From Mixta hanseatica (GTDB lineage: Bacteria > Pseudomonadota > Gammaproteobacteria > Enterobacterales > Enterobacteriaceae), in the NCBI RefSeq assembly GCF_023517775.1, contig NZ_CP082904.1:620001-684000 (forward strand): 64,000 nt of DNA. The letters are read 5' to 3'. The position numbers and the translations under genes were made by a program. How positions within the stretch are numbered: the stretch's first letter is position 1; each line of letters starts with the position of its first letter. This document shows positions 35,108 through 42,836 of the stretch, piece after piece. The notes under the pieces were generated by a model. The model was not told the DNA's origin and made no database searches. It saw only the letters and a program-made list of their open reading frames with translations.

Positions 35108-35335
35108 TCAGTTAATGGCATCGATAATCGCTTTACGGATGCCGAACTTAAACTGGGTATATTGCGAGCTGGCCCAGCTGGCATTGGACATATCCAACAG
35201 CTGGTTTTGAAAGGCGTACATATCGCTGAGATTGAATGGTTGACCAGACATCTCTTTGGCAAACTGAAAGGTCTCGTTATGGGTACGACTGGACTGGGTG
35301 GATAAGCGGCGCTGCAGCAAATCTCCGGAAGGCAT
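35108..35335 (-). CDS. hrpF: HrpF, small type III secretion protein
   Basis: A 75-residue helical protein ending FKFGIRKAIIDAIN. By position after hrpE, by size and by the helical hydrophobic C-terminus it fits HrpF of the Hrp1 group, a small cytoplasmic/inner-rod-associated protein required for secretion. The start (MPSGDLLQRRLS) lies about 74 bases after the hrpE stop. Sequence similarity is too short to judge by eye with certainty. Confidence 0.7.
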   Translation of the reverse strand: MPSGDLLQRRLSTQSSRTHNETFQFAKEMSGQPFNLSDMYAFQNQLLDMSNASWASSQYTQFKFGIRKAIIDAIN

Positions 35336-35409
35336 GGTCAGACTCCTCTGGTTTAAGGTTCCCTCTTGAGTGGCGCCAGTTTCCGTTGGGTTCCGTACGT
35401 CATAAAAAA

Positions 35410-36012
35410 TTATCCGCCGCTCAGCGACTCACAGAGCGCCTGCCAGCTGATATGCAGCTCGCCCTGCGCGGTCACCAGCCGCAGCGCGTCCCTCTCCAAC
35501 TGCTCATCGGGCGTAAGCTGCCAGCGCAGCGCGGGGCGCGCGCTTAGCCAGGCGGCCAGCGGCGATTGCTGGCAAGGGGCGCAGTAAAGCGTCGCCTGCG
35601 TCTCTGACGGCGAGCGGTTCATTAACTGGGTCAGCAGCGCCTGCAGACGTTCCGTCGGCGGCACCTCCGCCAGACAGTGCGCCAGCGCCTGCGCCAGTAG
35701 CTGGCTGGCCAACGTCACCACCTGCTGCTGCTGCGTTTCACGCTGTTGGTGCCAGTCATCGAACAGCGTTTGCGCCTGCTGCCAGAACTGCGTCTGTTCT
35801 TGCTCTAATAATGCAGCGGATTCCGCCTGCGCCTGCTGAAGGATCTGCTGCGCCTGCTGATGGGCGTCGTCCAGCAGCATTTGCGCCTGCTGCTCTGCTG
35901 CCATGATGATCTGCTGCGCCTGCTGCTGCTGCGCTAGCGCCTCACGGCTAAGCAGCGCCTGCTGCGGCTCCGGCGGCGTGAAACAGGTAAGCTGTCTAAG
36001 CTGCCACATCAT
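35410..36012 (-). CDS. hrpE: HrpE, ATPase regulator of the sorting platform (SctL)
   Basis: A 200-residue SctL/FliH-type protein that holds the HrcN ATPase to the sorting platform. It has a long coiled coil rich in Gln and Ala (residues about 25-115, QQQAQQIIMAAEQQAQML) and a small C-terminal domain. I start it at ATG 36012 or the adjacent 36009 (after GGGGAG); a longer frame would run through hrpD in another frame. Overlaps hrpD by 17 bases. The next gene is hrpF. Confidence 0.88.
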   Translation of the reverse strand: MMWQLRQLTCFTPPEPQQALLSREALAQQQQAQQIIMAAEQQAQMLLDDAHQQAQQILQQAQAESAALLEQEQTQFWQQAQTLFDDWHQQRETQQQQVVTLASQLLAQALAHCLAEVPPTERLQALLTQLMNRSPSETQATLYCAPCQQSPLAAWLSARPALRWQLTPDEQLERDALRLVTAQGELHISWQALCESLSGG

Positions 36013-36538
36013 CTTTCTCCCCGCACTGGCAACGCCACAGCGCGGCCTCCCAGAGCGGCTGCAATCGGCGGGGGGGCAAATCGAGCGGCACGGTCGGACA
36101 GGCAAGTGCGGCATCGCGTGGAAATGTCATACGCAGGCGCGTCCAGCATGCTGGCCAGAGCGCCTGCAATAGCGCCAGCGAGTGTGCATGGAATGCTTCC
36201 GGCAGCCAGCTTTCCGGGCGAATGCCTTTGGCCAGCCGCCGACACCAGATCTTCTCTTCGCCGGATAGCCCGGTCTCTGCGCCGCAAATCGCGCCGGTTA
36301 GCGCCAGCAGCCGCATTTTTTGTGATGGGGAGAGCGCTAACAGGTTCAGTAATAGCGGCTGGGGCGGCGCAAGTGGCGAGGGTTCTACACCCCACTGGCG
36401 ACCGATGGCGGCCGCGCGCATACGCGCCAGCGCCAGACGCTGCGCTTCCGGCAGCGCAAACCAGCTATCCTGACGCCAGCTCTCATGCGCTGTTTGCCAG
36501 TAGCCGCTGTGCCACCATGCCAGCCATTGCTCATTCAT
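35996..36538 (-). CDS. hrpD: HrpD, sorting-platform protein (SctK family)
   Basis: A 180-residue cytoplasmic protein rich in Trp, Leu and Ala, placed between hrcJ and hrpE as in all Hrp1 clusters, where it is the SctK/OrgA-like linker of the sorting platform. The start ATG overlaps the hrcJ stop (ATGA). No catalytic motif. Identity rests on position, size and composition. Confidence 0.83.
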   Translation of the reverse strand: MNEQWLAWWHSGYWQTAHESWRQDSWFALPEAQRLALARMRAAAIGRQWGVEPSPLAPPQPLLLNLLALSPSQKMRLLALTGAICGAETGLSGEEKIWCRRLAKGIRPESWLPEAFHAHSLALLQALWPACWTRLRMTFPRDAALACPTVPLDLPPRRLQPLWEAALWRCQCGEKDDVAA

Positions 36539-37311
36539 GACGGTTTCCCTGGGTTGGCGACCGCCGTACGCGCGCCTTTTTTACCGGAGCGCAGCACCAT
36601 CACACCCACAATCAGCAGCAGCAGGATCCCCGCCACGCTCAGCACGCCTTTTACCAGTGAAAACTGGCCGGGGGAGAGGGTAAACGGCCCCATTTTCACC
36701 GTCTCAACCCGATCCTCATACACTTTGGCTGGGACAAACACGATCGCCAGATCGCGGTCGTCGCGCCCGACCAGGCCGGGGATACTGGTGGCAACCAGGC
36801 GGCGAATACGTGGCTCAATACTGTCAGGATCGAGGGAGTCATGATATTTGATAAACACCGAGGCGGAGGCGGGCTGGACCGGCTCGCCGGGGGCAATACG
36901 CTCCGGTAACACCACATGAACGCGCGCCACCACCACCCCGTCGATCTGCGCCAGCGTGGACTCCACCTCTTGCGACAGCGCATAGATATAGCGTGCCCGC
37001 TCCTCCATCGGGCTGGAGATGACGCCGCTTTTCTGGAATACCTCGCCCAGATTGGTACGCGCCTTGCGCGGCAGCCCGGCGGCCTCAAGGATATTGACCG
37101 AGCGCTCAATATTTTCCGGCGCCACCAGCACCGAGACGCCGGCCTTATCCACACGCTTGCTGGCGGGAATATGGTAGCGGTTGAGTTCGGCAACAATATC
37201 GTTGGCATCGTTTTCAGCCAGATTGCTGTTTAGCACGGTGTCGTCGCCGCAGCCGCTCAGCAGCAGGGCCAGACAGCCGACCAGCAGGGCTTTTACCAGA
37301 AAAGGTCGCAT
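36535..37311 (-). CDS. hrcJ: HrcJ, inner-membrane ring lipoprotein (SctJ)
   Basis: A 258-residue lipoprotein of the YscJ/PrgK/FliF family that builds the inner periplasmic ring. The lipobox LLLSGC is clear (Cys21). Two ring-building domains follow (NDANDIVAELNRYHIPASK, SVNILEAAGLPR; then TLAQIDGVVVARVHVVLPER) and a C-terminal membrane span (GVLSVAGILLLLIVGVMVL). It is shorter than FliF but typical for HrcJ. The hrpB stop lies 5 bases upstream. Confidence 0.95.
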   Translation of the reverse strand: MRPFLVKALLVGCLALLLSGCGDDTVLNSNLAENDANDIVAELNRYHIPASKRVDKAGVSVLVAPENIERSVNILEAAGLPRKARTNLGEVFQKSGVISSPMEERARYIYALSQEVESTLAQIDGVVVARVHVVLPERIAPGEPVQPASASVFIKYHDSLDPDSIEPRIRRLVATSIPGLVGRDDRDLAIVFVPAKVYEDRVETVKMGPFTLSPGQFSLVKGVLSVAGILLLLIVGVMVLRSGKKGARTAVANPGKPS

Positions 37312-37316
37312 AGGGT

Positions 37317-37682
37317 TTACTGTAGGTTGGTTAATTTATCCAGGCTCTGCACGCCCTTGGCGATGATTTTGGCGTTCATCAGGCTCTGCACATAATAGTC
37401 CGACAGCGCGGCGTTGGCGGCGCTAAAGTCCAGTGAGTTGGTGGAACGCGAAGCCACTTCCAGATCGCGAAACGCGCTCTGCTGCGCCTGCTGATTGCGG
37501 CTGATGGCGCCGGTCAGGCTGCTGATAATATCGGGCGTGCCGCCCGCCTCCGTGGAAGACTCCGGCGCATTCAGCGCCGCGCTGAACCATTGCGCATCCG
37601 ACTTATTCACCTCTGGAGAGGCGTCGTCCGCTTCTAACGTCACGGAGGTGGTCAGGGAAGGGGAGGTATTATTGACTTTCAT
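37317..37682 (-). CDS. hrpB: HrpB, inner rod protein (SctI)
   Basis: A 121-residue secreted protein that forms the inner rod between channel and pilus. The C-terminal amphipathic helix (FSAANAALSDYYVQSLMNAKIIAKG, only partly quoted features: AALSDYYVQSLM) is the SctI-type assembly helix. Second gene of the hrpA operon, 67 bases after hrpA and 5 before hrcJ. Assigned by position, size and C-terminal pattern. Confidence 0.83.
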   Translation of the reverse strand: MKVNNTSPSLTTSVTLEADDASPEVNKSDAQWFSAALNAPESSTEAGGTPDIISSLTGAISRNQQAQQSAFRDLEVASRSTNSLDFSAANAALSDYYVQSLMNAKIIAKGVQSLDKLTNLQ

Positions 37683-37749
37683 CGGTTCGGCTCTTCTGCT
37701 AAAGGAAAGAGAGGGAGGAGCGTGACGTTCTCCTCCCCGCCCGCGCTGC

Positions 37750-37989
37750 TTAGTAGGAGATCTTCACCTGAGCGGCGGCTGACCCGGCCTGGGCCTGGCT
37801 GTCAGCGATACCGTTGATGCGCTGGTACTCTGCATCCATCTTGGCCTTTGCAACCTGGTTTTGCTGCATCTCATTTTTCACGCCCTGCATTTCCATCATA
37901 AAATCAGCACCGCCCATCGCGCCTGAAAGCTGGCTCAGTGAACCTGCGCCGCCGGTGATCATGTTAGACAGACCTGATGTTACGCCCAT
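37750..37989 (-). CDS. hrpA: HrpA, Hrp pilus subunit
   Basis: A 79-residue secreted pilin (start MGVTSGLSNM at 37989, after GAGGAAATAAT; the longer frame has no ribosome site). It is small, helical, without Cys, Gly/Ser-rich in front and Gln/Ala-rich behind (KAKMDAEYQRINGIADSQAQ). Pilins of this kind vary strongly, so identity comes from size, composition, first place in the operon and the hrp box 50 bases upstream. Confidence 0.87.
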   Translation of the reverse strand: MGVTSGLSNMITGGAGSLSQLSGAMGGADFMMEMQGVKNEMQQNQVAKAKMDAEYQRINGIADSQAQAGSAAAQVKISY

Positions 37990-38038
37990 GATTATTTCCT
38001 CATTAAGGTTGAAGGTGTACTGCAATGGTTTCGCTCAT

Positions 38039-38066
38039 TAAGTGGCGAGCGCGTCGGGCGGGTTCC
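38039..38066 (-). promoter_or_regulatory. hrp box upstream of hrpA
   Basis: On the minus strand: GGAACC, 15 bases, CCACTTA, 50 bases before the hrpA ATG. It is the HrpL promoter of the hrpA-hrpB-hrcJ-hrpD-hrpE-hrpF-hrcC-hrpT block and, by read-through, probably dspEF. Confidence 0.93.
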
Positions 38067-38127
38067 ATAAAAAGCAGAATTTTTTTTGCCAGGAAGAAAA
38101 CCGCCGTCAGCTGACGGCGGGCAGGGA

Positions 38128-39120
38128 TCAGGCGCTGAGCTTCAGCTGTTTCAGTCGGTGGTAAAGGGTGCGGCGCGGGATGCCCAACTCATGAACCACA
38201 TCATCAATGCGGTTGCCGTGGCGATGCAAACACTCATCAATCAGGCTGCGCTCAATGCGGCGCAGGCGCTCTTTTAACATGATCGATTCCGCCTGCGGGA
38301 TCGTCTGCTGGCACAGCACCGGCAGCCCCAGCACAAAACGCTCCGCCGCCGCTTTTAACTCGCGGATATTACCCGGCCAGCTGTGCAGCAGCAGCGCTTC
38401 GTCCAGGCCTGGCTGGCGCGGCGGCAGCGGCTGATTCAGGCGCTGCGCAGCATCCTGAATGAACTGACGAAACAGCGGGATAATCAGTTCAGGGCGCGAA
38501 CGCACGGTGGGCGTAGAGAGCGTAATGGTATTTAAACGGAAATAGAGGTCGCGGCGAAAACGTCCCTCGGCCACCAGCTGTTCCAGCGGCGTCTGGGCGG
38601 CAGCGATCACGCGCAGCGTCAGCGGGATGCAGCGGGTGCTGCCGAGCCGCTCAATGGCGCGCGACTCCAGCATACGCAGCAGCTTGGCCTGTACGGTAAG
38701 CGGCATGCTGTCGATCTCATCCAAAAACAGGATGCCGTTGTTGGCGGCCTCAATATAGCCGGGGCGTGAATGGCTGGCGCCGGTATAGGCGCCGGAGACC
38801 ACGCCAAACAGCTCGCTTTCCGCCAGGGTTTCCGGAATTGCGCCACAGTTGACCGGCACCAGCGGGCCGCGGCAGCCGGAGCGCTCATAAATCCGCCGCG
38901 CCAGCGTATCTTTGCCGGTACCGGTTTCGCCTTCCAGCAGCACATCCACATGCAGCGGAGCAATGGTCTCAATCAGTTTGTGCAAATGAGCATGGATATC
39001 CGCTGCCGGAAAGCTGCAGGACGTTAGCGTTGCGGGATGCAGAGAGGAGATCTCAGCATGGCCGGTGCGCCGGCTCTCATGCGCGGTGCAGCGCGTGCTG
39101 GTAGTAATTGCTTTAACCAT
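38128..39120 (-). CDS. hrpS: HrpS, sigma54 enhancer-binding protein
   Basis: A 330-residue AAA+ activator of the hrpL sigma54 promoter. It has no receiver domain. Walker A is GETGTGKDT, the sigma54-contact loop is GAYTGA (in VVSGAYTGASHS), Walker B is ILFLDEIDSMPL, and the C-terminus has a Fis-type helix-turn-helix (DDVVHELGIPRRTLYHRLKQL). There is no HrpR partner, as in Erwiniaceae, so it should work as a homo-oligomer. It is separate from the hrpA operon and divergent from the harpin gene. Confidence 0.94.
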   Translation of the reverse strand: MVKAITTSTRCTAHESRRTGHAEISSLHPATLTSCSFPAADIHAHLHKLIETIAPLHVDVLLEGETGTGKDTLARRIYERSGCRGPLVPVNCGAIPETLAESELFGVVSGAYTGASHSRPGYIEAANNGILFLDEIDSMPLTVQAKLLRMLESRAIERLGSTRCIPLTLRVIAAAQTPLEQLVAEGRFRRDLYFRLNTITLSTPTVRSRPELIIPLFRQFIQDAAQRLNQPLPPRQPGLDEALLLHSWPGNIRELKAAAERFVLGLPVLCQQTIPQAESIMLKERLRRIERSLIDECLHRHGNRIDDVVHELGIPRRTLYHRLKQLKLSA

Positions 39121-39450
39121 AATGTCTCCAGTGACTCGACATAAAATGTTGCTGCGTGTAGTGGTACGTCGATAACCTACCGTAAATTGTGAAGTTTTTT
39201 TTATGGCATTCGGTTCATAAAAAATTACAAAAGCATTCGGTTTCCTTACTTTCCGCTATAACGATCGCCGACAGCTATCAGTCTGCGCTGATAAACACGT
39301 AGGGATTTACAACAGCGCTGTAGGGATTTCCTGACAGCGCGCCGGCTCATCCCTTTAGCCGTGCCGCTTGCAGCTATCCCTTTTCCATCAAGGCTGTCAG
39401 ATGAAATTTTTATGTCTGTGGTCTGGTGCACATCTCTTATGGCATTCGAT
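39121..39450. promoter_or_regulatory. Regulatory region between hrpS and the harpin gene
   Basis: An intergenic stretch without credible frames. It must hold the hrpS promoter (target of HrpY in relatives). I see a repeated AT-rich element, GCATTCGGTTT-like at about 39204 and 39234, and a related GCATTCGATG just before the harpin hrp box, but no symmetrical operator that I can define. Confidence 0.45.
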
Positions 39451-39478
39451 GGAACTCCTTTCCCTGCCTTGCCACTTA
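39451..39478 (+). promoter_or_regulatory. hrp box (GGAACT variant) upstream of the harpin gene
   Basis: GGAACT (39451-39456), 15 bases, CCACTTA (39472-39478), about 110 bases before the ATG at 39589. The last base of the -35 motif is T instead of C, a tolerated variant in known HrpL promoters. Confidence 0.88.
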
Positions 39479-39588
39479 CAAAGCGAGCCAGAGCCTGCCA
39501 TGCCGTTACAAATGTCAGCAGTATGTAAGTACAGGGCGGCCTGGGATGCTCAATTCATTCATAAACGTAACGTTTAAGCGGAGGATGT

Positions 39589-40398
39589 ATGGGATTCAAA
39601 TTAGGCGGACTGGGCGGCGGCGCGGGCAGAACAACCATGCCACCGCCAGATTTGACGGGGAAAGGGCGTCAGGACATCGGGCCAAACGGCCCGCGTACTA
39701 ATACCACGGCTAACAGCACCAACGGCACCGGTAACGGCCCGAACGGCACCAACGGCCCGAATCTTAGTGGCCAGGGCGTTGATGGCAAAAACGGCAAAGG
39801 CGGCAAGCTCGGCGGCAATATGCTCGACTTCGGCCTGAATGCTGGCTCGGGCGCGCTGAGCCTGTTGGGGCCAGGCGCACTGGGCGGCCCCGGCGCTACG
39901 GGCGGTGCCGGCGGCGCGGCAGGCGGGCAAAACTTGCTTGCGCAGCAGCCGGGCGGACAGAACGGCGGGCTGCTCTCTTCTGCTGGTAAAGGCGGCGGTA
40001 TTGCGCAGATGCTCCAGCAGCTGCTGATGCTGTTGGGCCTGCAGCAGATGCTGAAAGGCGGCGAAAGTAGCCAGGCACCACAGCAGCAGGCGGGCGCGCC
40101 GTCCGGCGGCAGCCAGGCGGCGCAGGGTAATCAGGGCGGCGTCAACGGCATGATCCAGCAGCTGCAACAAATGATGCAGCAGATGATGCAGATGATGCAG
40201 CAGCTGACCGGCATGCAGCAGGGCGGCGGTAACAGCGCAGGCGGTCAATCCGGTGGTCAATCTGCTGGCGGCCAGGCCAATGCCCAGTCCGGTGGTGGCA
40301 ACATGCTGAGCAACTTACTGAACTCGGCGCTGCAAATGACCGGACTGAACGCGTTAATGTCACTGTTGGGCGGCGGTTCCAATAACGGAGTGAAATAA
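39589..40398 (+). CDS. Harpin-like glycine-rich secreted protein
   Basis: A 269-residue protein rich in Gly, Asn and Gln without Cys, under a hrp box: the profile of a harpin, a heat-stable type III helper protein acting on plant walls or membranes. It has an N-terminal Gly/Asn/Thr tract (NGTGNGPNGTNGPN), a middle hydrophobic helix (MLQQLLMLLGLQQML), a Gln/Met helix (MIQQLQQMMQQMMQMM) and a C-terminal hydrophobic helix (LNSALQMTGLNALMSLLGG). I see no close match to classical HrpN of E. amylovora; it recalls Hpa1/PopA/HrpZ types. It may replace hrpN functionally. The ATG follows GGAGG. Confidence 0.8.
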   Translation: MGFKLGGLGGGAGRTTMPPPDLTGKGRQDIGPNGPRTNTTANSTNGTGNGPNGTNGPNLSGQGVDGKNGKGGKLGGNMLDFGLNAGSGALSLLGPGALGGPGATGGAGGAAGGQNLLAQQPGGQNGGLLSSAGKGGGIAQMLQQLLMLLGLQQMLKGGESSQAPQQQAGAPSGGSQAAQGNQGGVNGMIQQLQQMMQQMMQMMQQLTGMQQGGGNSAGGQSGGQSAGGQANAQSGGGNMLSNLLNSALQMTGLNALMSLLGGGSNNGVK

Positions 40399-40416
40399 TT
40401 TCGCTGTACGTTAACG

Positions 40417-40438
40417 AAGGGGGAGCCATCCCCCTTTT
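40417..40438 (+). terminator. Rho-independent terminator of the harpin gene
   Basis: AAGGGGGA (40417-40424), loop GCCA, TCCCCCTT (40429-40436), continuing into TTTT: a perfect 8-bp stem with T-run, 18 bases after the harpin stop. Confidence 0.93.
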
Positions 40439-40487
40439 ATCCGATCTGCGCGCCATCGCCTTTTTTATAAGCGACGAGCTCTGGTTT

Positions 40488-40520
40488 AAGTCCCTGCACT
40501 CAGGTGCAGGGACTTTTTTA
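40488..40520. terminator. Second strong hairpin between convergent genes
   Basis: AAGTCCCTGCAC (40488-40499) pairs perfectly with GTGCAGGGACTT (40504-40515), followed by a run of T on the plus strand. It sits right at the stop of the convergent transglycosylase gene and may end transcripts from both sides. Confidence 0.9.
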
Positions 40521-41537
40521 TCAGGCTGGCAGTTGGCCCTGGCCGCTGCTGATAATTGAAGCGAAGTTCATTACCTTATCGACGTAGGTGGCATCGCCGG
40601 TGCCAGTTTTGGAGATATCATTTAAGTTATTCACGTTAACGTTAAGCGGGCCGGAATTATAGGCGCGCAGCGCCGCACCCATATTGCCGCCAAAATCATT
40701 GAGCTGCTCTTTCATATAGAGCGCGCCGGCCATGATGTTATCCTGTGGATTATTAGCGTTGGCGTTCGGTCCTAACAGATCGGGATTTTTACGTTGCAGA
40801 TCGGCAAAGGTGTTGCTGTTTACCTGCATCAGGCCGCTGTCCTGTAGCCCGTTGCCGCCGTTAACCGTACTGGCGCCAAGGCTGCCGCGCGACTCTTGCC
40901 AGATTTGCGCCGCCAGCACTTCGCCCGGCACGCCGGTTTTCGCTGCCGCATTTTGAATAGCGCCTTCATATGGCTTCAATGCTTCCGGCAGATGCAGCCC
41001 GCTGCCGCCCGATTGCGTCACGCTCTGACCGCTGCCGCCGGTGGCTGCCGTACCCGCTGGGGCGCCGCTTTGACCGCTGGTGTTGGCCATCTCTCCGACC
41101 GGTGCGCTGGCAGGCGCCGGCGCGCTTTGTCCGGCGCCGCTACCGCCGCTCAGCTGCGTCGGGTCGCCGCCCGCAGCCAGGTTCTGTGGTATTCCGCCAC
41201 CGCCGCCAGAGGTCGGTTGTCCGCTCTGCTGCTGATTTTGCTGACCGGTAAGCTGTTGCAGCAGCGGCATCAGCGAGGTGAGCAGCGCGCTGATGAGCTG
41301 GGCCAGCGTCTGGGCGATTTCATTATTTAACGTCTCCTGCGCGGCATCGCCATTCTGCCCAAACAGCGCATTGAGATCGGTACCGCTACTGCCGTTTTGA
41401 CCAAAATCAATCGAGGTCATGCCGCCGGAAGGCGAGAACGCGCCATTATTCCCTAACGGCAGTTTGTCAGAGAGGCCGCTCAGATCAGGCGGTGTCAGGG
41501 GTTGGGAAGGGCTTAGCGCCCCAGGTAATGTAATCAT
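40521..41537 (-). CDS. Type III-associated harpin-lytic transglycosylase
   Basis: A 338-residue protein in two parts. Residues 1-180 are harpin-like: Gly, Gln, Ser, Pro-rich, with a hydrophobic helix (IAQTLAQLISALLTSLM). Residues about 185-325 are a soluble lytic transglycosylase (SLT) domain with catalytic Glu215 (IWQESRGS), GLMQVNSNTF and ALRAYNSGP. Similar fusions (HopP1/HrpH-like) are secreted and locally open peptidoglycan or act as helper proteins. No conventional signal peptide, which fits type III export. It has its own hrp box. No pectate lyase domain, so it is not HrpW. Confidence 0.87.
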   Translation of the reverse strand: MITLPGALSPSQPLTPPDLSGLSDKLPLGNNGAFSPSGGMTSIDFGQNGSSGTDLNALFGQNGDAAQETLNNEIAQTLAQLISALLTSLMPLLQQLTGQQNQQQSGQPTSGGGGGIPQNLAAGGDPTQLSGGSGAGQSAPAPASAPVGEMANTSGQSGAPAGTAATGGSGQSVTQSGGSGLHLPEALKPYEGAIQNAAAKTGVPGEVLAAQIWQESRGSLGASTVNGGNGLQDSGLMQVNSNTFADLQRKNPDLLGPNANANNPQDNIMAGALYMKEQLNDFGGNMGAALRAYNSGPLNVNVNNLNDISKTGTGDATYVDKVMNFASIISSGQGQLPA

Positions 41538-41571
41538 CGGGTCATCCTTATCGCTTAGGGGGTCAGTCTGT

Positions 41572-41599
41572 TAAGTGGTGCAAAGATGACAAGGGTTCC
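41572..41599 (-). promoter_or_regulatory. hrp box upstream of the harpin-transglycosylase gene
   Basis: Minus strand: GGAACC, 15 bases, CCACTTA, about 35 bases before the ATG at 41537. The stop of the neighbouring LysR gene lies at 41600, immediately beyond it. Confidence 0.93.
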
Positions 41600-42490
41600 T
41601 TATAAGCGCCTGTTACTTTTTACCACTTCAATAAACCGCTCCCTCACGGGATCTTCCCAGGCTGGGTTCCACACCAGCCCCACCTCCCATGATGCGTAGG
41701 GGCCGGACAGAGGAATAAATTCGATGTCATGCGGGGCGATATGGGTAGCGCTTTCAGGAACCAGGGCAATGCCGATGCCAGTAGCTACCAGCGCCAGCAG
41801 CGTTTGTATATCGCGTGAGTGCTGGATGACATTGGTATTCACATGATTAAACGCCAGGAAACGCGATATTTGCTGGTTAAGCCCGGGGCCGCGTTCCGGC
41901 GTCAGCTGGAGCATCGGGAGTTCGGCCAGCAGGTGGTAATCACTCTCTTGCTGTAGTTTACCGACTAACCCATCTTTTTCTCTGCCCGACACCGCAATGG
42001 TCAGCTTTTCTGTACTAAGGCTTATACAGGCTAACGGCGGCTCGACCGGGAGCCGCATAAAAGCCAGCTGTAAGTGGCCCGCAAGCAACCCTTCGGCCTG
42101 CTGTGTTGAAGAAATATCCTCCAGGTTGACATTAATCTGTGGGTAGCGGCGACGAAAATGCGCCACCAGCTCCGGGGCAATGCGAATACTGGAGATGCCA
42201 AACCCAATCGCTAAGCTTCCCGCTTTGCCGATACTTATGTCATGTGCCTGTTGGCGAAGCTCTTCAACCTGTTTAATCACTGCCTGAATATGCGGCATGA
42301 GCTGTTTTCCCGCAGGCGTAAGCTGGCTGCCATGACGACCGCGCATAAAAAGGGGAAGATTCAGCTGATACTCAAGCGCCTGAATCTGTTTCGTCAGAGC
42401 AGGCTGGGTAATAAAGAGTCGTTTCGCCGCTTCATGATAATTGCCGGTTTCAATCAGCATTAAAAAAGCGCGTAGTAATTGCGTATCCAT
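41600..42490 (-). CDS. LysR-type transcriptional regulator
   Basis: A 296-residue LysR protein. The N-terminal winged helix (LLRAFLMLIETGNYHEAAKR, LFITQPALTKQIQALE) and the effector domain (GKAGSLAIGFGISSIRIAPE) are complete. It is divergent from the carbamoyltransferase cassette with 130 bases between, the usual arrangement for a LysR gene and its target. The effector is unknown. A different role in the hrp region cannot be excluded, but there is no direct sign of it. Confidence 0.9.
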   Translation of the reverse strand: MDTQLLRAFLMLIETGNYHEAAKRLFITQPALTKQIQALEYQLNLPLFMRGRHGSQLTPAGKQLMPHIQAVIKQVEELRQQAHDISIGKAGSLAIGFGISSIRIAPELVAHFRRRYPQINVNLEDISSTQQAEGLLAGHLQLAFMRLPVEPPLACISLSTEKLTIAVSGREKDGLVGKLQQESDYHLLAELPMLQLTPERGPGLNQQISRFLAFNHVNTNVIQHSRDIQTLLALVATGIGIALVPESATHIAPHDIEFIPLSGPYASWEVGLVWNPAWEDPVRERFIEVVKSNRRL

Positions 42491-42575
42491 TCCAGCAACT
42501 TATCACAAGCAAAAAAAATATCATTATATTTTTTGAGGTGTTGCGATTTTAATAGGTTAATGCAGGTAACAAGTA

Positions 42576-42590
42576 ATCGATGCAACTGAT
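42576..42590. promoter_or_regulatory. Candidate LysR binding site (T-N11-A type)
   Basis: ATCGATGCAACTGAT reads ATC-N9-GAT, a symmetric T-N11-A motif, 30 bases before the ATG of the cassette. It fits a LysR target in the divergent promoter region. One site only; unproven. Confidence 0.4.
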
Positions 42591-42620
42591 ATATGACCAG
42601 CCCAACTTACCGGAGGCCTC

Positions 42621-42836
42621 ATGAATAAGTTATTCATTTTTTTAATTCATAAAGACGTCGTAGTGCCACAATCGCTGGAAGAATTTGAAGCCGGTGAAAT
42701 AATTCGTAAGCTTCTGCAGCAGGACTTTTATATTCCTCCTGTTCATATCTACGCGGAGGACAGTACAAAAGCACTCCGGAAGTTTCAGCAATCGCTGAAG
42801 GGTAAATCACTTGATCAGAGGATTATACTATGTTGA
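42621..42836 (+). CDS. 71-residue protein of unknown function, first in carbamoyltransferase cassette
   Basis: A small protein (MNKLFIFLIHKDVVVPQSLE...) with a good ribosome site (CGGAGG) before its ATG. It overlaps the carbamoyltransferase start by 7 bases, so the two are coupled. Predicted secondary structure: one strand, two helices, one strand (PPVHIYAEDSTKALRKFQQS). It has a single Cys, at the C-terminus. No signal peptide and no known RiPP-precursor or carrier-protein motif (no DSL Ser). Function unknown; perhaps a partner subunit of the enzyme. Confidence 0.7.
   Translation: MNKLFIFLIHKDVVVPQSLEEFEAGEIIRKLLQQDFYIPPVHIYAEDSTKALRKFQQSLKGKSLDQRIILC

Noticed and set aside
39589..40398. 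Naming the harpin gene hrpN
   Set aside because: Harpin character and hrp box are clear, but I cannot see an alignment with classical HrpN; symbol left empty.
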